The translations under genes were made by a program, and so were the position numbers. The notes beneath the pieces are model-generated. The model was given only the letters and a program-made list of their open reading frames with translations, was not told the DNA's origin and did not search any database. A DNA stretch of 64,000 nt from an uncultured Granulosicoccaceae bacterium. GTDB lineage: Bacteria > Pseudomonadota > Gammaproteobacteria > Granulosicoccales > Granulosicoccaceae. Every line of letters starts with the position of its first letter. Positions within the stretch are counted from its first letter, which is position 1. This document shows positions 1 to 6,880 of this stretch, piece by piece. The DNA lies in NCBI GenBank assembly GCA_937998875.1, contig CALLBO010000024.1, positions 40,177-104,176 of the forward strand. Reading direction: 5' to 3'.

Positions 1-378
1 TACGGCTGGGAATATAGGTATTTCTATTTTCTGCAACTGTGTTTGAGAAAAGAAAGACGCTTCAGTGATGTGCTCACGTGTCGCTTCCGGAGCAGTGGTT
101 GATATTTCTCCAGACAAATAACGACATAAAACCCATGTTTTAATGTGTTGCTGATCTGGCTGATGAAACTGCTCCAGGTAAATTGGCTTCAGCGGTTCAA
201 CCAGCAAACCCGTTTCTTCTTTAACTTCACGAACGGCACCCTCAGTGATACTTTCTCCGGATTCAAGGCCACCACCTGGTGCCACCCAGAAGTCATACTT
301 TTGTTCAATGCAATGTCGGACCAGTAAGACCCGATCATCAACCACTACAATCCCCCCAGAAGATATTCGATGTTCCAC
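1..378 (-). CDS. NUDIX hydrolase, 3' end outside window
   Basis: The gene runs off the left edge; about 126 residues are visible. They contain a complete NUDIX box, GX5EX7REUXEEXGU, read as GGLESGE...REVKEETGL around residues 38-60. In this family the box binds Mg2+ and drives hydrolysis of a nucleoside diphosphate linked to another moiety. The start is taken as GTG at 378: an in-frame TAA lies two codons upstream, no ATG is available near it, and GGAG sits 6 nt before it. The N-terminal GGIVVVDDRVLLVRH is the usual first strand of the fold. The substrate cannot be told from the sequence. The next gene on this strand (429-818) starts upstream, so the two could be co-transcribed. Confidence 0.85.
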   Translation of the reverse strand, partial: MEHRISSGGIVVVDDRVLLVRHCIEQKYDFWVAPGGGLESGESITEGAVREVKEETGLLVEPLKPIYLEQFHQPDQQHIKTWVLCRYLSGEISTTAPEATREHITEASFFSQTQLQKIEIPIFPAV

Positions 379-428
379 TAGTTACTCCAATCAACCGTAA
401 TAAGGATTTAACAGGGACACCAATTGCG

Positions 429-818
429 TCATTTAGGCGCAAACGAAGACCGCACCTTTGCAGCCCACACACCATTGATATTAATGATTACCCAAAGCGA
501 TCTGAAGCGGGTAATAAGCTCATCGTTGGTATCATAGCGGAGAATTTCAGCATCCAGATGCACCTTTTCTACTGAAGCATCCATCACCTTAATGTCTTCG
601 AAGACTGAGCGCTTCCAACCTGACCCCGCACGGGCCAAAAAATCATCAAAGTAGTGTTGCGGTGTCTCCCAGGTCTTCCAGTTCGTGCCGCTTAATCGGT
701 GATGGGGAAAGTGCAACGTAATTGCCAGCGCTTGCGCGTCTTTTTGGTTCAGCGCCGCGATATGCGCACCCATTACTGCCAAGGCAGCAGAAACAGAGTC
801 AGGGTAGGTTCTTTTCAT
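429..818 (-). CDS. NTF2/SnoaL-like small protein, function unknown
   Basis: A 129-residue protein, MKRTYPDSVSAALAVMG at its start, with no signal peptide or membrane segment. Its length, the N-terminal helix followed by ALNQKDAQALAITLHFPH, and the strand-rich C-terminal half (ELITRFRSLWVI, GVWAAKVRSSFA) resemble NTF2-like / SnoaL-like cone-fold proteins. That is a pattern judgement, not a firm match. AGGGA lies about 10 nt upstream of ATG. It is read in the same direction as the NUDIX gene, 50 nt away. No catalytic residues can be assigned. Confidence 0.6.
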   Translation of the reverse strand: MKRTYPDSVSAALAVMGAHIAALNQKDAQALAITLHFPHHRLSGTNWKTWETPQHYFDDFLARAGSGWKRSVFEDIKVMDASVEKVHLDAEILRYDTNDELITRFRSLWVIININGVWAAKVRSSFAPK

Positions 819-925
819 TTACGCAGAATCCCTACAATGGTTCAAGGTTGGGGCCGGTAACGCGACAGGAGTTGGTCAACATGTTCAAGTGTATAATAAA
901 TATAAATCTATAGAAGGCGCTGTTG

Positions 926-1171
926 ATGGGCATCCTAGTCAGGCTGATCGTTGAATATGGTCTCAGAGTGGCAATTGTATTGCTGCTAGCGGGACTGTTG
1001 TATCTGGCCATTCGATACGTTTCACATTCAAACGCCCGCGTGTCATCCGAATCTGAGAAACCACGATCGCGTAACAATAAAGGTCCTGTGGAGCCGGAGG
1101 TGTGCGGTATGTGCAGTGGACCACTGGATGACAACTTGAAGTGTGAGTACTGCGGTACACGCCATCGATAA
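926..1171 (+). CDS. small membrane protein with C-terminal zinc ribbon
   Basis: An 81-residue protein starting at ATG 926, with GAAGG eight nt upstream; TTG at 923 is in frame but less likely. Residues about 5-30 form one hydrophobic segment (VIVLLLAGLLYLAI-like). A charged linker follows, then a C-terminal pair of CxxC motifs (CGMC and CEYC, 13 residues apart) typical of a zinc ribbon. The layout suggests a membrane-anchored metal-binding domain on the cytoplasmic side. The family is not recognised. It stands alone between a minus-strand gene and the broken DinB gene. Confidence 0.65.
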   Translation: MGILVRLIVEYGLRVAIVLLLAGLLYLAIRYVSHSNARVSSESEKPRSRNNKGPVEPEVCGMCSGPLDDNLKCEYCGTRHR

Positions 1172-1299
1172 CCTAACACTGGGTACACCCTGTCTTCTCC
1201 ACTGCAAAAAATAAATTGAAAACAGGTTACGGACAAAAACAGGGCGATGTTTACCGAATTACTTTGATTTAGATATTTTACGGCGATAGGAGAACGTAC

Positions 1300-1836
1300 A
1301 TGTCACTCGAACACAACTTCCGATTAATGGCCAAATACAACCAGTGGATGAACGATAATTTGTAAGACATTTCTTCCAGGCTACCGGCACGGGAGCTGTC
1401 CGAAGACAGGGGGGCATTCTTTGGTTCCATTTTAGGTACGCTCAACCACATATTAGTAGCAGATACAATTTGGCTTAAGCGTTTTGCTAATCATCCGAGG
1501 CATTTTACTGCGTTGAACTTTTTGATATCAACACCGTATCCACAAGCACTTTCGGAGATTCTGTACTCTGAATTTTCTGAACTCCATCATGCACGTCAGA
1601 AAATGGATGCATCGATTGTAGAATTAGTTCTTCAGGCAACAGATTCAGATTACAACCATCACTTGTGCTACAGCAATACCAAAGGAGATCCGCACTGCAG
1701 GAAGTTTGGATTCTTAGTACACCATTTTTTTAATCATCAAACACATCATCGCGGGCAATTAACAGTACTTCTAAGCCAGTTAGGACTAGACTTCGGCCCT
1801 ACGGATTTTCTGAATAAGATACCGGAAATGAAATAA
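1300..1836 (+). pseudogene. DinB/YfiT-type metalloenzyme gene with one in-frame stop
   Basis: A strong Shine-Dalgarno (AGGAGA) precedes ATG 1300. The frame reads MSLEHNFRLMAKYNQWMNDNL, then TAA at 1363-1365 (codon 22), and continues open to 1836. The continuation starts DISSRLPARELSEDRGAFFG, includes LGTLNHILVADTIW and ends in a HFFNHQTHHRGQ motif. DinB-superfamily proteins fold as four-helix bundles with three metal-binding His, and those His are all still present after the stop. Reading through would give 178 residues, a normal DinB length. The codon most likely was TAT or TAC. No frameshift or other lesion is seen, so the mutation is recent, or the base is a sequencing error. A related intact gene faces it at 1867-2358. 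Confidence 0.85.
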
Positions 1837-1866
1837 GGTTGATTGAATTAGTTCTAACCTACAGTT

Positions 1867-2358
1867 TTACGCTGACTCCAACGTAAGAAAAACCGGTAGA
1901 TCGGTAGTTGGTGGCTTGATAGATAATTGGTACAAAACGCCTTCAATATGGCCGCGATGATACGAAGAATGATTTACTGCGTGATGCATGATTTCGATCC
2001 TTGACAAATCTCCCGAGCCACCGCCAATGAAATTAAATCCAACCCTTTCCACGCTCTGGTCTTTACTTAGTTTAGTAAAATAATCCTCATACCAGGCATT
2101 GATTCCGCTTTGTTTCCTCCGCAGCTCATCAAACGAAATATTGATTTCCGGATTTCTTGTTTGAAGATTATGCGGCACACCAGTCAGGTGCGATTTCCAT
2201 ACGGTATCCATCGCATATACGTGGTGGAGAAGGCTGAGAATATTACCAAACAACATCGCTCTGTCTTTTGTAAGCTCATCGTCCGGCAAACCGGCAATAC
2301 AGCTGTACAACTGATCATCAGCCCATTGCTTATATCTTGCCAGCGTTTCTATTTCCAC
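1867..2358 (-). CDS. DinB family protein
   Basis: A 163-residue DinB-superfamily protein, MEIETLARYKQWADDQLYSC at the start, GTG start codon with AAAGG about 9 nt upstream. The motif SLLHHVYAMD and the C-terminal HHAVNHSSYHRGH supply the three His that usually bind a divalent metal. Members of this superfamily include thiol-dependent transferases and many proteins of unknown role; the substrate here is unknown. It is convergent with the broken paralogous gene at 1300-1836, 30 nt between their stops. The two proteins share the same architecture, which suggests an old duplication and inversion or two separate acquisitions. Confidence 0.85.
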   Translation of the reverse strand: MEIETLARYKQWADDQLYSCIAGLPDDELTKDRAMLFGNILSLLHHVYAMDTVWKSHLTGVPHNLQTRNPEINISFDELRRKQSGINAWYEDYFTKLSKDQSVERVGFNFIGGGSGDLSRIEIMHHAVNHSSYHRGHIEGVLYQLSIKPPTTDLPVFLTLESA

Positions 2359-2513
2359 AAATTTATGCCTTTGATTATTGGGCTACTATTTCTGCCGCCC
2401 TATGTCTGCTGACCCACAACCTTTGCGAAAGCCGATTACAAGCAAACGCAGAAAACACGCATACGCCAACATGCATAACTCTTCATCCGACCGGGTGAAT
2501 GGTAAAGTTTTTC

Positions 2514-2939
2514 CTAAAACGAGTATCGAAATACATTCGTTTCTCGCTGTTTAAATCCTACTGATTTATACAAGCTGTTTGCTACTTCCCGAGAGGGACG
2601 TGATGTTAGATCTACCGTTTTAGCACCAAGCTCCTCTGCCATTTTAACTGCCGCGTTAGTTAATCGCTTACCCACACCCCTACCCCTGGCACCTTCTACT
2701 ACCACAACATCCTCAACCCAAGCCCTGTTTCCAGTAATGATAGGAAATACCACCAACGTAAGCGTACCGTAAACGACGCCATTCTCCTGCGCTAACAATA
2801 GATTAACACTTGGATTCCTTAATATTGCTTTCAGGTCTTCTTCCGATACGGGTCCAGCCGACGCCGACAGCTCTGGCAGCAACTCATTTACAGAGTTCAG
2901 TAACTGGCCTGTGAATTCGTTTACTTTGACTATTTCCAT
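2514..2939 (-). CDS. GNAT family N-acetyltransferase
   Basis: A 141-residue single-domain GNAT protein. The acetyl-CoA-binding motif A, (R/Q)xxGxG/A, is seen as RGRGVGKRL after strand WVEDVVVVEGA. The C-terminal NSLYKSVGFKQRETNVFRY is the motif B region with the Tyr often used as general acid. ATG start. The acceptor (amine, antibiotic, protein or small metabolite) cannot be deduced. It is monocistronic by spacing: the upstream gene on this strand starts over 130 nt away. Confidence 0.85.
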   Translation of the reverse strand: MEIVKVNEFTGQLLNSVNELLPELSASAGPVSEEDLKAILRNPSVNLLLAQENGVVYGTLTLVVFPIITGNRAWVEDVVVVEGARGRGVGKRLTNAAVKMAEELGAKTVDLTSRPSREVANSLYKSVGFKQRETNVFRYSF

Positions 2940-3071
2940 TCGTCGCTCACGTTATTTCACACCGCACTAAATCATGCAGACTCCCTCAGGGGATTGTTCG
3001 TGCTATTTCAGAAGTAGACGCACAGTGCAGTGCGCCTCATGAAGTTACACCAGAACCTTTTGCTACCCCCC

Positions 3072-3773
3072 CTACACCGATCGCGTAATACCACCATCAA
3101 CACGAATATTCTGCCCGGTGATATAAGCACCGCCCTCTGACGCGAGAAAGGCAACAACACTGGCTATCTCACCCAGAGAACTGCCATAGCGACCCATCGG
3201 TACCATAGAACGGAATTCTTCTTTTTCGGGAAGGCTGTCTATGAAACCCGGGAGTACGTTATTCATGCGTATGTTCTCAGCAGCATACTGATCTGCAAAC
3301 AATTTGGTAAATGCAGCTAACCCGGCACGCATTACACCAGACGTTGGAAACACCGGATTCGGTTCGAACGCTGCAAAAGTTGAAATATTGATGATCGTGC
3401 CACCGCCCTGCTTTTGCATAATTGGCGTGACCAGTCTTGATGGGCGCACGGCGTTGAGAAAGTAAACCTCCATACCCTCGTGCCAGTCTTCATCGCTTAG
3501 TTCCAGAACTGGCGCGCGAGGCCCATGACCTGCGGAGTTGACCAACACATCTACTCGACCCCATTTTTGCATAGCTGCATCAACCAGCTTTTGCAGGTCA
3601 TCAGTAGATTTATTGGTACCGGTAATACCAACACCACCCAACTCATTTGCCAGCGCTTCACCCTTGCCGGATGAAGACAGTATCCCCACCTCGAAGCCAT
3701 CAGCGGACAATGCTCTTGCGCTGTCAGCGCCCATGCCGGATCCACCAGCTGTTATCAGTGCTACTTTGGTCAT
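3072..3773 (-). CDS. SDR family oxidoreductase with altered active site
   Basis: A 233-residue short-chain dehydrogenase. The Rossmann glycine motif is TAGGSGMG (residues 8-15), the structural NNAG is NSAG (79-82), and the catalytic Ser is in NIST (S131). The C-terminal GGAYITGQNIRVDGG is typical. The YxxxK pair of the classical tetrad is not present: the aligned stretch reads S145-GVM-R149 followed by AGLAAFTK. Either this belongs to the divergent SDR group with this change or catalysis is impaired. The start has GAGGA upstream. It is divergent from the quinone oxidoreductase gene, 100 nt apart, so a shared control region is likely. Confidence 0.85.
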   Translation of the reverse strand: MTKVALITAGGSGMGADSARALSADGFEVGILSSSGKGEALANELGGVGITGTNKSTDDLQKLVDAAMQKWGRVDVLVNSAGHGPRAPVLELSDEDWHEGMEVYFLNAVRPSRLVTPIMQKQGGGTIINISTFAAFEPNPVFPTSGVMRAGLAAFTKLFADQYAAENIRMNNVLPGFIDSLPEKEEFRSMVPMGRYGSSLGEIASVVAFLASEGGAYITGQNIRVDGGITRSV

Positions 3774-3873
3774 ATGGGTTCCTCAGGGTTTGTGCAACCT
3801 GGATACTTCTGTTTTAAGAATTGAGATAAGGTTAAGGTGTACTTCTGCGGAAAGACACTTGGAGGATACGATT

Positions 3874-4848
3874 GTGCCTGAAGCGATTATCATTCGCGAG
3901 TACGGGGGATCTGACCGGTTGGTTCTTGAGAATATCGACTTGCCGGACCCGGCACCTGATGAAGTTACCGTGCAACAGACCGCGGTGGGCGTGAACTACC
4001 ACGACGTCTACGTCCGCTCCGGCCTCTACAAAACCCTCGCCCTGCCAGGTATACCCGGATGTGAGGCAGCGGGAGTTATTGAAGCGGTTGGAGCAAATAT
4101 CAAACACTTGAAACCGGGTGACCGGATTGCGTATGTCACAGGCAACTATGGCGCGTATACATCACACCGCACGCTGCCAGCGCAACTCGCGGTATCAGTA
4201 CCGGACGATATCACCGACGAGACCTGCGCTTCCAACCTGTTGCGTGCCATGACGGTTGAAATGCTGACTGCAAAAGTCTGCCAGATCAAACCCGGTATGA
4301 CGGTACTGGTTCATGCGGCGGCAGGTGGCGTAGGGCGCGTGCTCTGTCAGGCCTTGTCCAATATGGGTGCTACGGTTATTGGTACAGTAGGGTCTGCTCA
4401 AAAAGCCCGGGTGGCGGAGGATAACGGCTGCGATCATGTTGTCTTATACCGGGAAGATGATTTCACCCACGCCGTGGCTGAGCTCACGACAAACGAAGGA
4501 GTTGATGTGGTCTATGATTCGGTAGGTGCAGATACACTCACCGGTTCTATGGAGTCATTGAAGTTGTGCGGTCACCTTGTGAACTTTGGCCAGTCTTCCG
4601 GCCCAACAGAACCTGTCGCCATGGCCACGCTCGCCGCTAAGTCACTCACTGTATCGCGACCCATCCTGTTCCACTACCTGCAAGACCCTGAACAGTACCA
4701 GGCTATCGCCGGGCGAGTAATGCAACAGTTCCAATCCGGTATATTGAAAGCCGCCGCACCGAGCCCGGTACCGCTCAAGGATGCAAGCCGGGCACATGAT
4801 ACTCTTGAGAATATGACCGGTGGCGGGTCGCTCATACTAATTCCATAA
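3874..4848 (+). CDS. quinone oxidoreductase (zinc-independent MDR family)
   Basis: A 324-residue NADPH:quinone reductase of the medium-chain dehydrogenase family. It has an N-terminal GroES-like part (GVNYHDVYVRSGLY, LPGIPGCEAAGVIEAVG) and a Rossmann NADPH-binding motif, HAAAGGVGRVLCQ. No catalytic zinc Cys/His set is visible, as expected for QOR. The frame is open far upstream, but the start is set at GTG 3874: GGAGG lies 8 nt before it, the protein then begins MPEAIIIREYGG like other QORs, and the length matches the family. It leads a plus-strand operon with a CMD protein (30-nt gap) and a Tat-exported cyclase. Confidence 0.9.
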   Translation: MPEAIIIREYGGSDRLVLENIDLPDPAPDEVTVQQTAVGVNYHDVYVRSGLYKTLALPGIPGCEAAGVIEAVGANIKHLKPGDRIAYVTGNYGAYTSHRTLPAQLAVSVPDDITDETCASNLLRAMTVEMLTAKVCQIKPGMTVLVHAAAGGVGRVLCQALSNMGATVIGTVGSAQKARVAEDNGCDHVVLYREDDFTHAVAELTTNEGVDVVYDSVGADTLTGSMESLKLCGHLVNFGQSSGPTEPVAMATLAAKSLTVSRPILFHYLQDPEQYQAIAGRVMQQFQSGILKAAAPSPVPLKDASRAHDTLENMTGGGSLILIP

Positions 4849-4878
4849 TTTCCGGATTCATGCATAGGAGCGTGCGTA

Positions 4879-5286
4879 ATGGCAACCACCCACATTTTCA
4901 CTGATGAAGAGGTTAATGCAAACCCTGAGGTCAAAGCGGTGTTCGACGATATCCGTGCTACTCGTGGCACAGACTTCGTGAATAATATCTGGCGCGCATT
5001 GGCAGCTGATCCGCCGGGGCTCAAACGCACATGGGAGAACGTCAAATCCCTAATGGCCTCAGAAGGCGCGATTGATCCGAAAACACGTGAGATGATTTAT
5101 ATTGCCGTCTCAATCGCCAACAGTTGCAGCTATTGTGTGCACTCACACACCGCCGCTGCCAAAGCCCGGGGCATGAGCGATGAAGAACACGGGGAGTTGA
5201 TGCAGATTGTCGCCTTAGCCGCTTCAACTAACCATCTGGTGACCGCACTGCAAGTACCGGTCGATCCGGAATTCCAAGTGATGTAA
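4879..5286 (+). CDS. carboxymuconolactone decarboxylase (CMD)/AhpD-like protein
   Basis: A 135-residue all-helical CMD-domain protein. The redox motif CxxCxxxH is complete: C83-SY-C86-VHS-H90, preceded by EMIYIAVSIANS. In AhpD-type proteins these residues form a peroxidase or disulfide reductant site. In true carboxymuconolactone decarboxylases the Cys pair is missing, so a thiol redox role is more likely. AGGAG lies upstream of ATG. It sits between quinone oxidoreductase and cyclase genes. The combination suggests handling of oxidised or electrophilic small molecules, but this is inference. Confidence 0.85.
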   Translation: MATTHIFTDEEVNANPEVKAVFDDIRATRGTDFVNNIWRALAADPPGLKRTWENVKSLMASEGAIDPKTREMIYIAVSIANSCSYCVHSHTAAAKARGMSDEEHGELMQIVALAASTNHLVTALQVPVDPEFQVM

Positions 5287-5329
5287 GAATGCGACACATG
5301 TGAATTAACACCTCAACAGGAGAGAAGCA

Positions 5330-6142
5330 ATGTGTGATATCTGCGTAATGAACTCAGTAAAGAGAAAAATGCTGTCGCGGCGTAGTTTCTTTAAAGCCGG
5401 TGCTGCGGGTGCGGTTGTTGCAGCTACCGGCGCTGGCTTGGCAACTCCCGCAATGGCAGCAGGCCACGGATCAATCGAAGACATGACCCATACCCTGCAT
5501 GAAGATTTTCCAACCTACTTCGGCGAATCGCAATTCAGCCGCGAGCAGGTTTTTAACTACGCAGAGCATAGCTTTAACCTGCAACGCTTAACGATTAATG
5601 AGCACACCGGTACCCATATAGACGCGCCGCTGCACTTCTCAGAAGACGGTACTTCGGTAGATGAGATTCCAGTCTCCTCACTCTTTGCACCGCTGTGTGT
5701 TATCGACATTGCAGCCCGCGCAGCTGAAGATACCGATACACAGGTAACACCGGATGACCTCAAGGCCTGGATTGATACTAATGGCGAAATTCCAGATGGT
5801 GCTTGTGTGGCAATGCACTCCGGATGGGGTACGAAAGTCGATACCGACGAATATCGTAACTTTGATGGTGAAGCACAACACTATCCGGGCTTTCACATTG
5901 AAGCGGCAGAAATGTTACTGGAAACCGGAGCAGGATCGATAGCTGTCGATACACTCTCATTGGATTTTGGAATGTCTGCAGATTTTGCAACGCACTACGC
6001 ATGGCTGCCGTCCGGACGGTTCGGCATTGAAAACCTCGCTAACCTTGACCGGGTACCAGCTGCCGGTGCTACGCTTGTTATCGGCGCACCGAAACATCGC
6101 GGTGGCACTGGTGGTCCCGCACGGATTTTTGCAATGGTATGA
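5330..6142 (+). CDS. Tat-exported cyclase family protein (kynurenine formamidase-like fold)
   Basis: A 270-residue protein with a twin-arginine signal, LSRRSFFKAGAAGA, then an Ala-rich h-region and cleavage near AMAAGHG (about residue 45). The mature part has the cyclase-family metal motif HTGTHIDAPLHF, shared with bacterial kynurenine formamidase and polyketide cyclases. Tat export fits folding with a metal before transport. GGAGAG precedes ATG. It is the last gene of a three-gene operon with QOR and CMD. The actual reaction is unknown; a periplasmic lactone, amide or ester hydrolysis is plausible. A 14-bp inverted repeat lies just after it. Confidence 0.85.
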   Translation: MCDICVMNSVKRKMLSRRSFFKAGAAGAVVAATGAGLATPAMAAGHGSIEDMTHTLHEDFPTYFGESQFSREQVFNYAEHSFNLQRLTINEHTGTHIDAPLHFSEDGTSVDEIPVSSLFAPLCVIDIAARAAEDTDTQVTPDDLKAWIDTNGEIPDGACVAMHSGWGTKVDTDEYRNFDGEAQHYPGFHIEAAEMLLETGAGSIAVDTLSLDFGMSADFATHYAWLPSGRFGIENLANLDRVPAAGATLVIGAPKHRGGTGGPARIFAMV

Positions 6143-6165
6143 GACAATTACGCAGCAAGTATGAG

Positions 6166-6200
6166 ATTCATACTCCACACAGATATTGTGGAGTATGAAT
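6166..6200. terminator. perfect 14-bp inverted repeat between convergent genes
   Basis: Arms 6166-6179 and 6187-6200 are exact reverse complements (ATTCATACTCCACA and its complement) with a 7-nt loop. It lies between the ends of the convergent cyclase (6142) and DJ-1-like (6221) genes, where a bidirectional terminator is expected. There is no run of T on either side, so it may instead be a 3'-end stabilising hairpin or a binding site. Confidence 0.5.
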
Positions 6201-6220
6201 CAGGCATTTAGATGTAAGAG

Positions 6221-6829
6221 TTAAACAAGGCCATGCAGACGGGCAAACGGGTCAGTATCCTTATTCTCATGCCAGGTGTACTCAGACCATTTTGCAACTT
6301 TAAAAGCAGTGGCTTTGCCATGCATTAAAGCGATGGCTCCCAGTGCCATGTCCATTCCAGCCGATACTCCTGACGACGTAATGAATGGCCCATCTTCCAC
6401 CCACCGAGCCTCTCTAACCCACTCTACATTCGGCCCTTGCTCCACCACCCATGAAAAAGCTGCTTTGTTAGTAGTAGCACGCCGGCCATCCAACACACCC
6501 GCTTTTGCCAGTAGTGCGCTGCCAGTACAAACACTTAGCGTGTATTCGGCTTTGGATGAAGCGGCAGATATCCAGTTAAGAAGTGTTGTATTAGTCACTT
6601 GAGCCCGGGTGCCGGCACCGCCCGGTACAAACAGGATGTCAAATCGTTGGCCGTCATTGATTATGGTGTCCACATGAGCAGCGATACCCTGATTACTAAC
6701 AACCGGGCCGGCATGCTCTGCTACAAGCTCAAGACGATAGTCTTCCTCAAGTAACCCGAAAAATTCCATTGGCCCAAACAGATCAAGGAGTTCAAATCCG
6801 GGAAAAATCAAAGCACCGATTGTTCGCAT
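6221..6829 (-). CDS. DJ-1/PfpI family protein (isonitrile hydratase-like)
   Basis: A 202-residue class I glutamine amidotransferase-like protein. The nucleophile elbow is SVC101TGS, the N-terminal acidic region is PGFELLDLFGPMEFF, and FVPGGAG forms the oxyanion loop region. This pattern matches the DJ-1/PfpI branch that includes isonitrile hydratase and the N-terminal domain of GlxA-type regulators. No AraC-type helix-turn-helix follows, so this is the stand-alone form. GAGG lies upstream of ATG. Its role could be cysteine-dependent hydration or glyoxalase-like activity, with the substrate unknown. Confidence 0.85.
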   Translation of the reverse strand: MRTIGALIFPGFELLDLFGPMEFFGLLEEDYRLELVAEHAGPVVSNQGIAAHVDTIINDGQRFDILFVPGGAGTRAQVTNTTLLNWISAASSKAEYTLSVCTGSALLAKAGVLDGRRATTNKAAFSWVVEQGPNVEWVREARWVEDGPFITSSGVSAGMDMALGAIALMHGKATAFKVAKWSEYTWHENKDTDPFARLHGLV

Positions 6830-6880
6830 GTCTGCCTCACCAATACTGTGGCGTTTCAGTTATAAAAAAACTTTATGGGT

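Noticed and set aside
832..1236. Minus-strand 134-residue open frame
   Set aside because: It is antisense to the zinc-ribbon gene, has no ribosome site and shows no family pattern.
3538..3873. Long upstream extension of the quinone oxidoreductase
   Set aside because: It overlaps the divergent SDR gene, and a GGAGG site supports GTG 3874.
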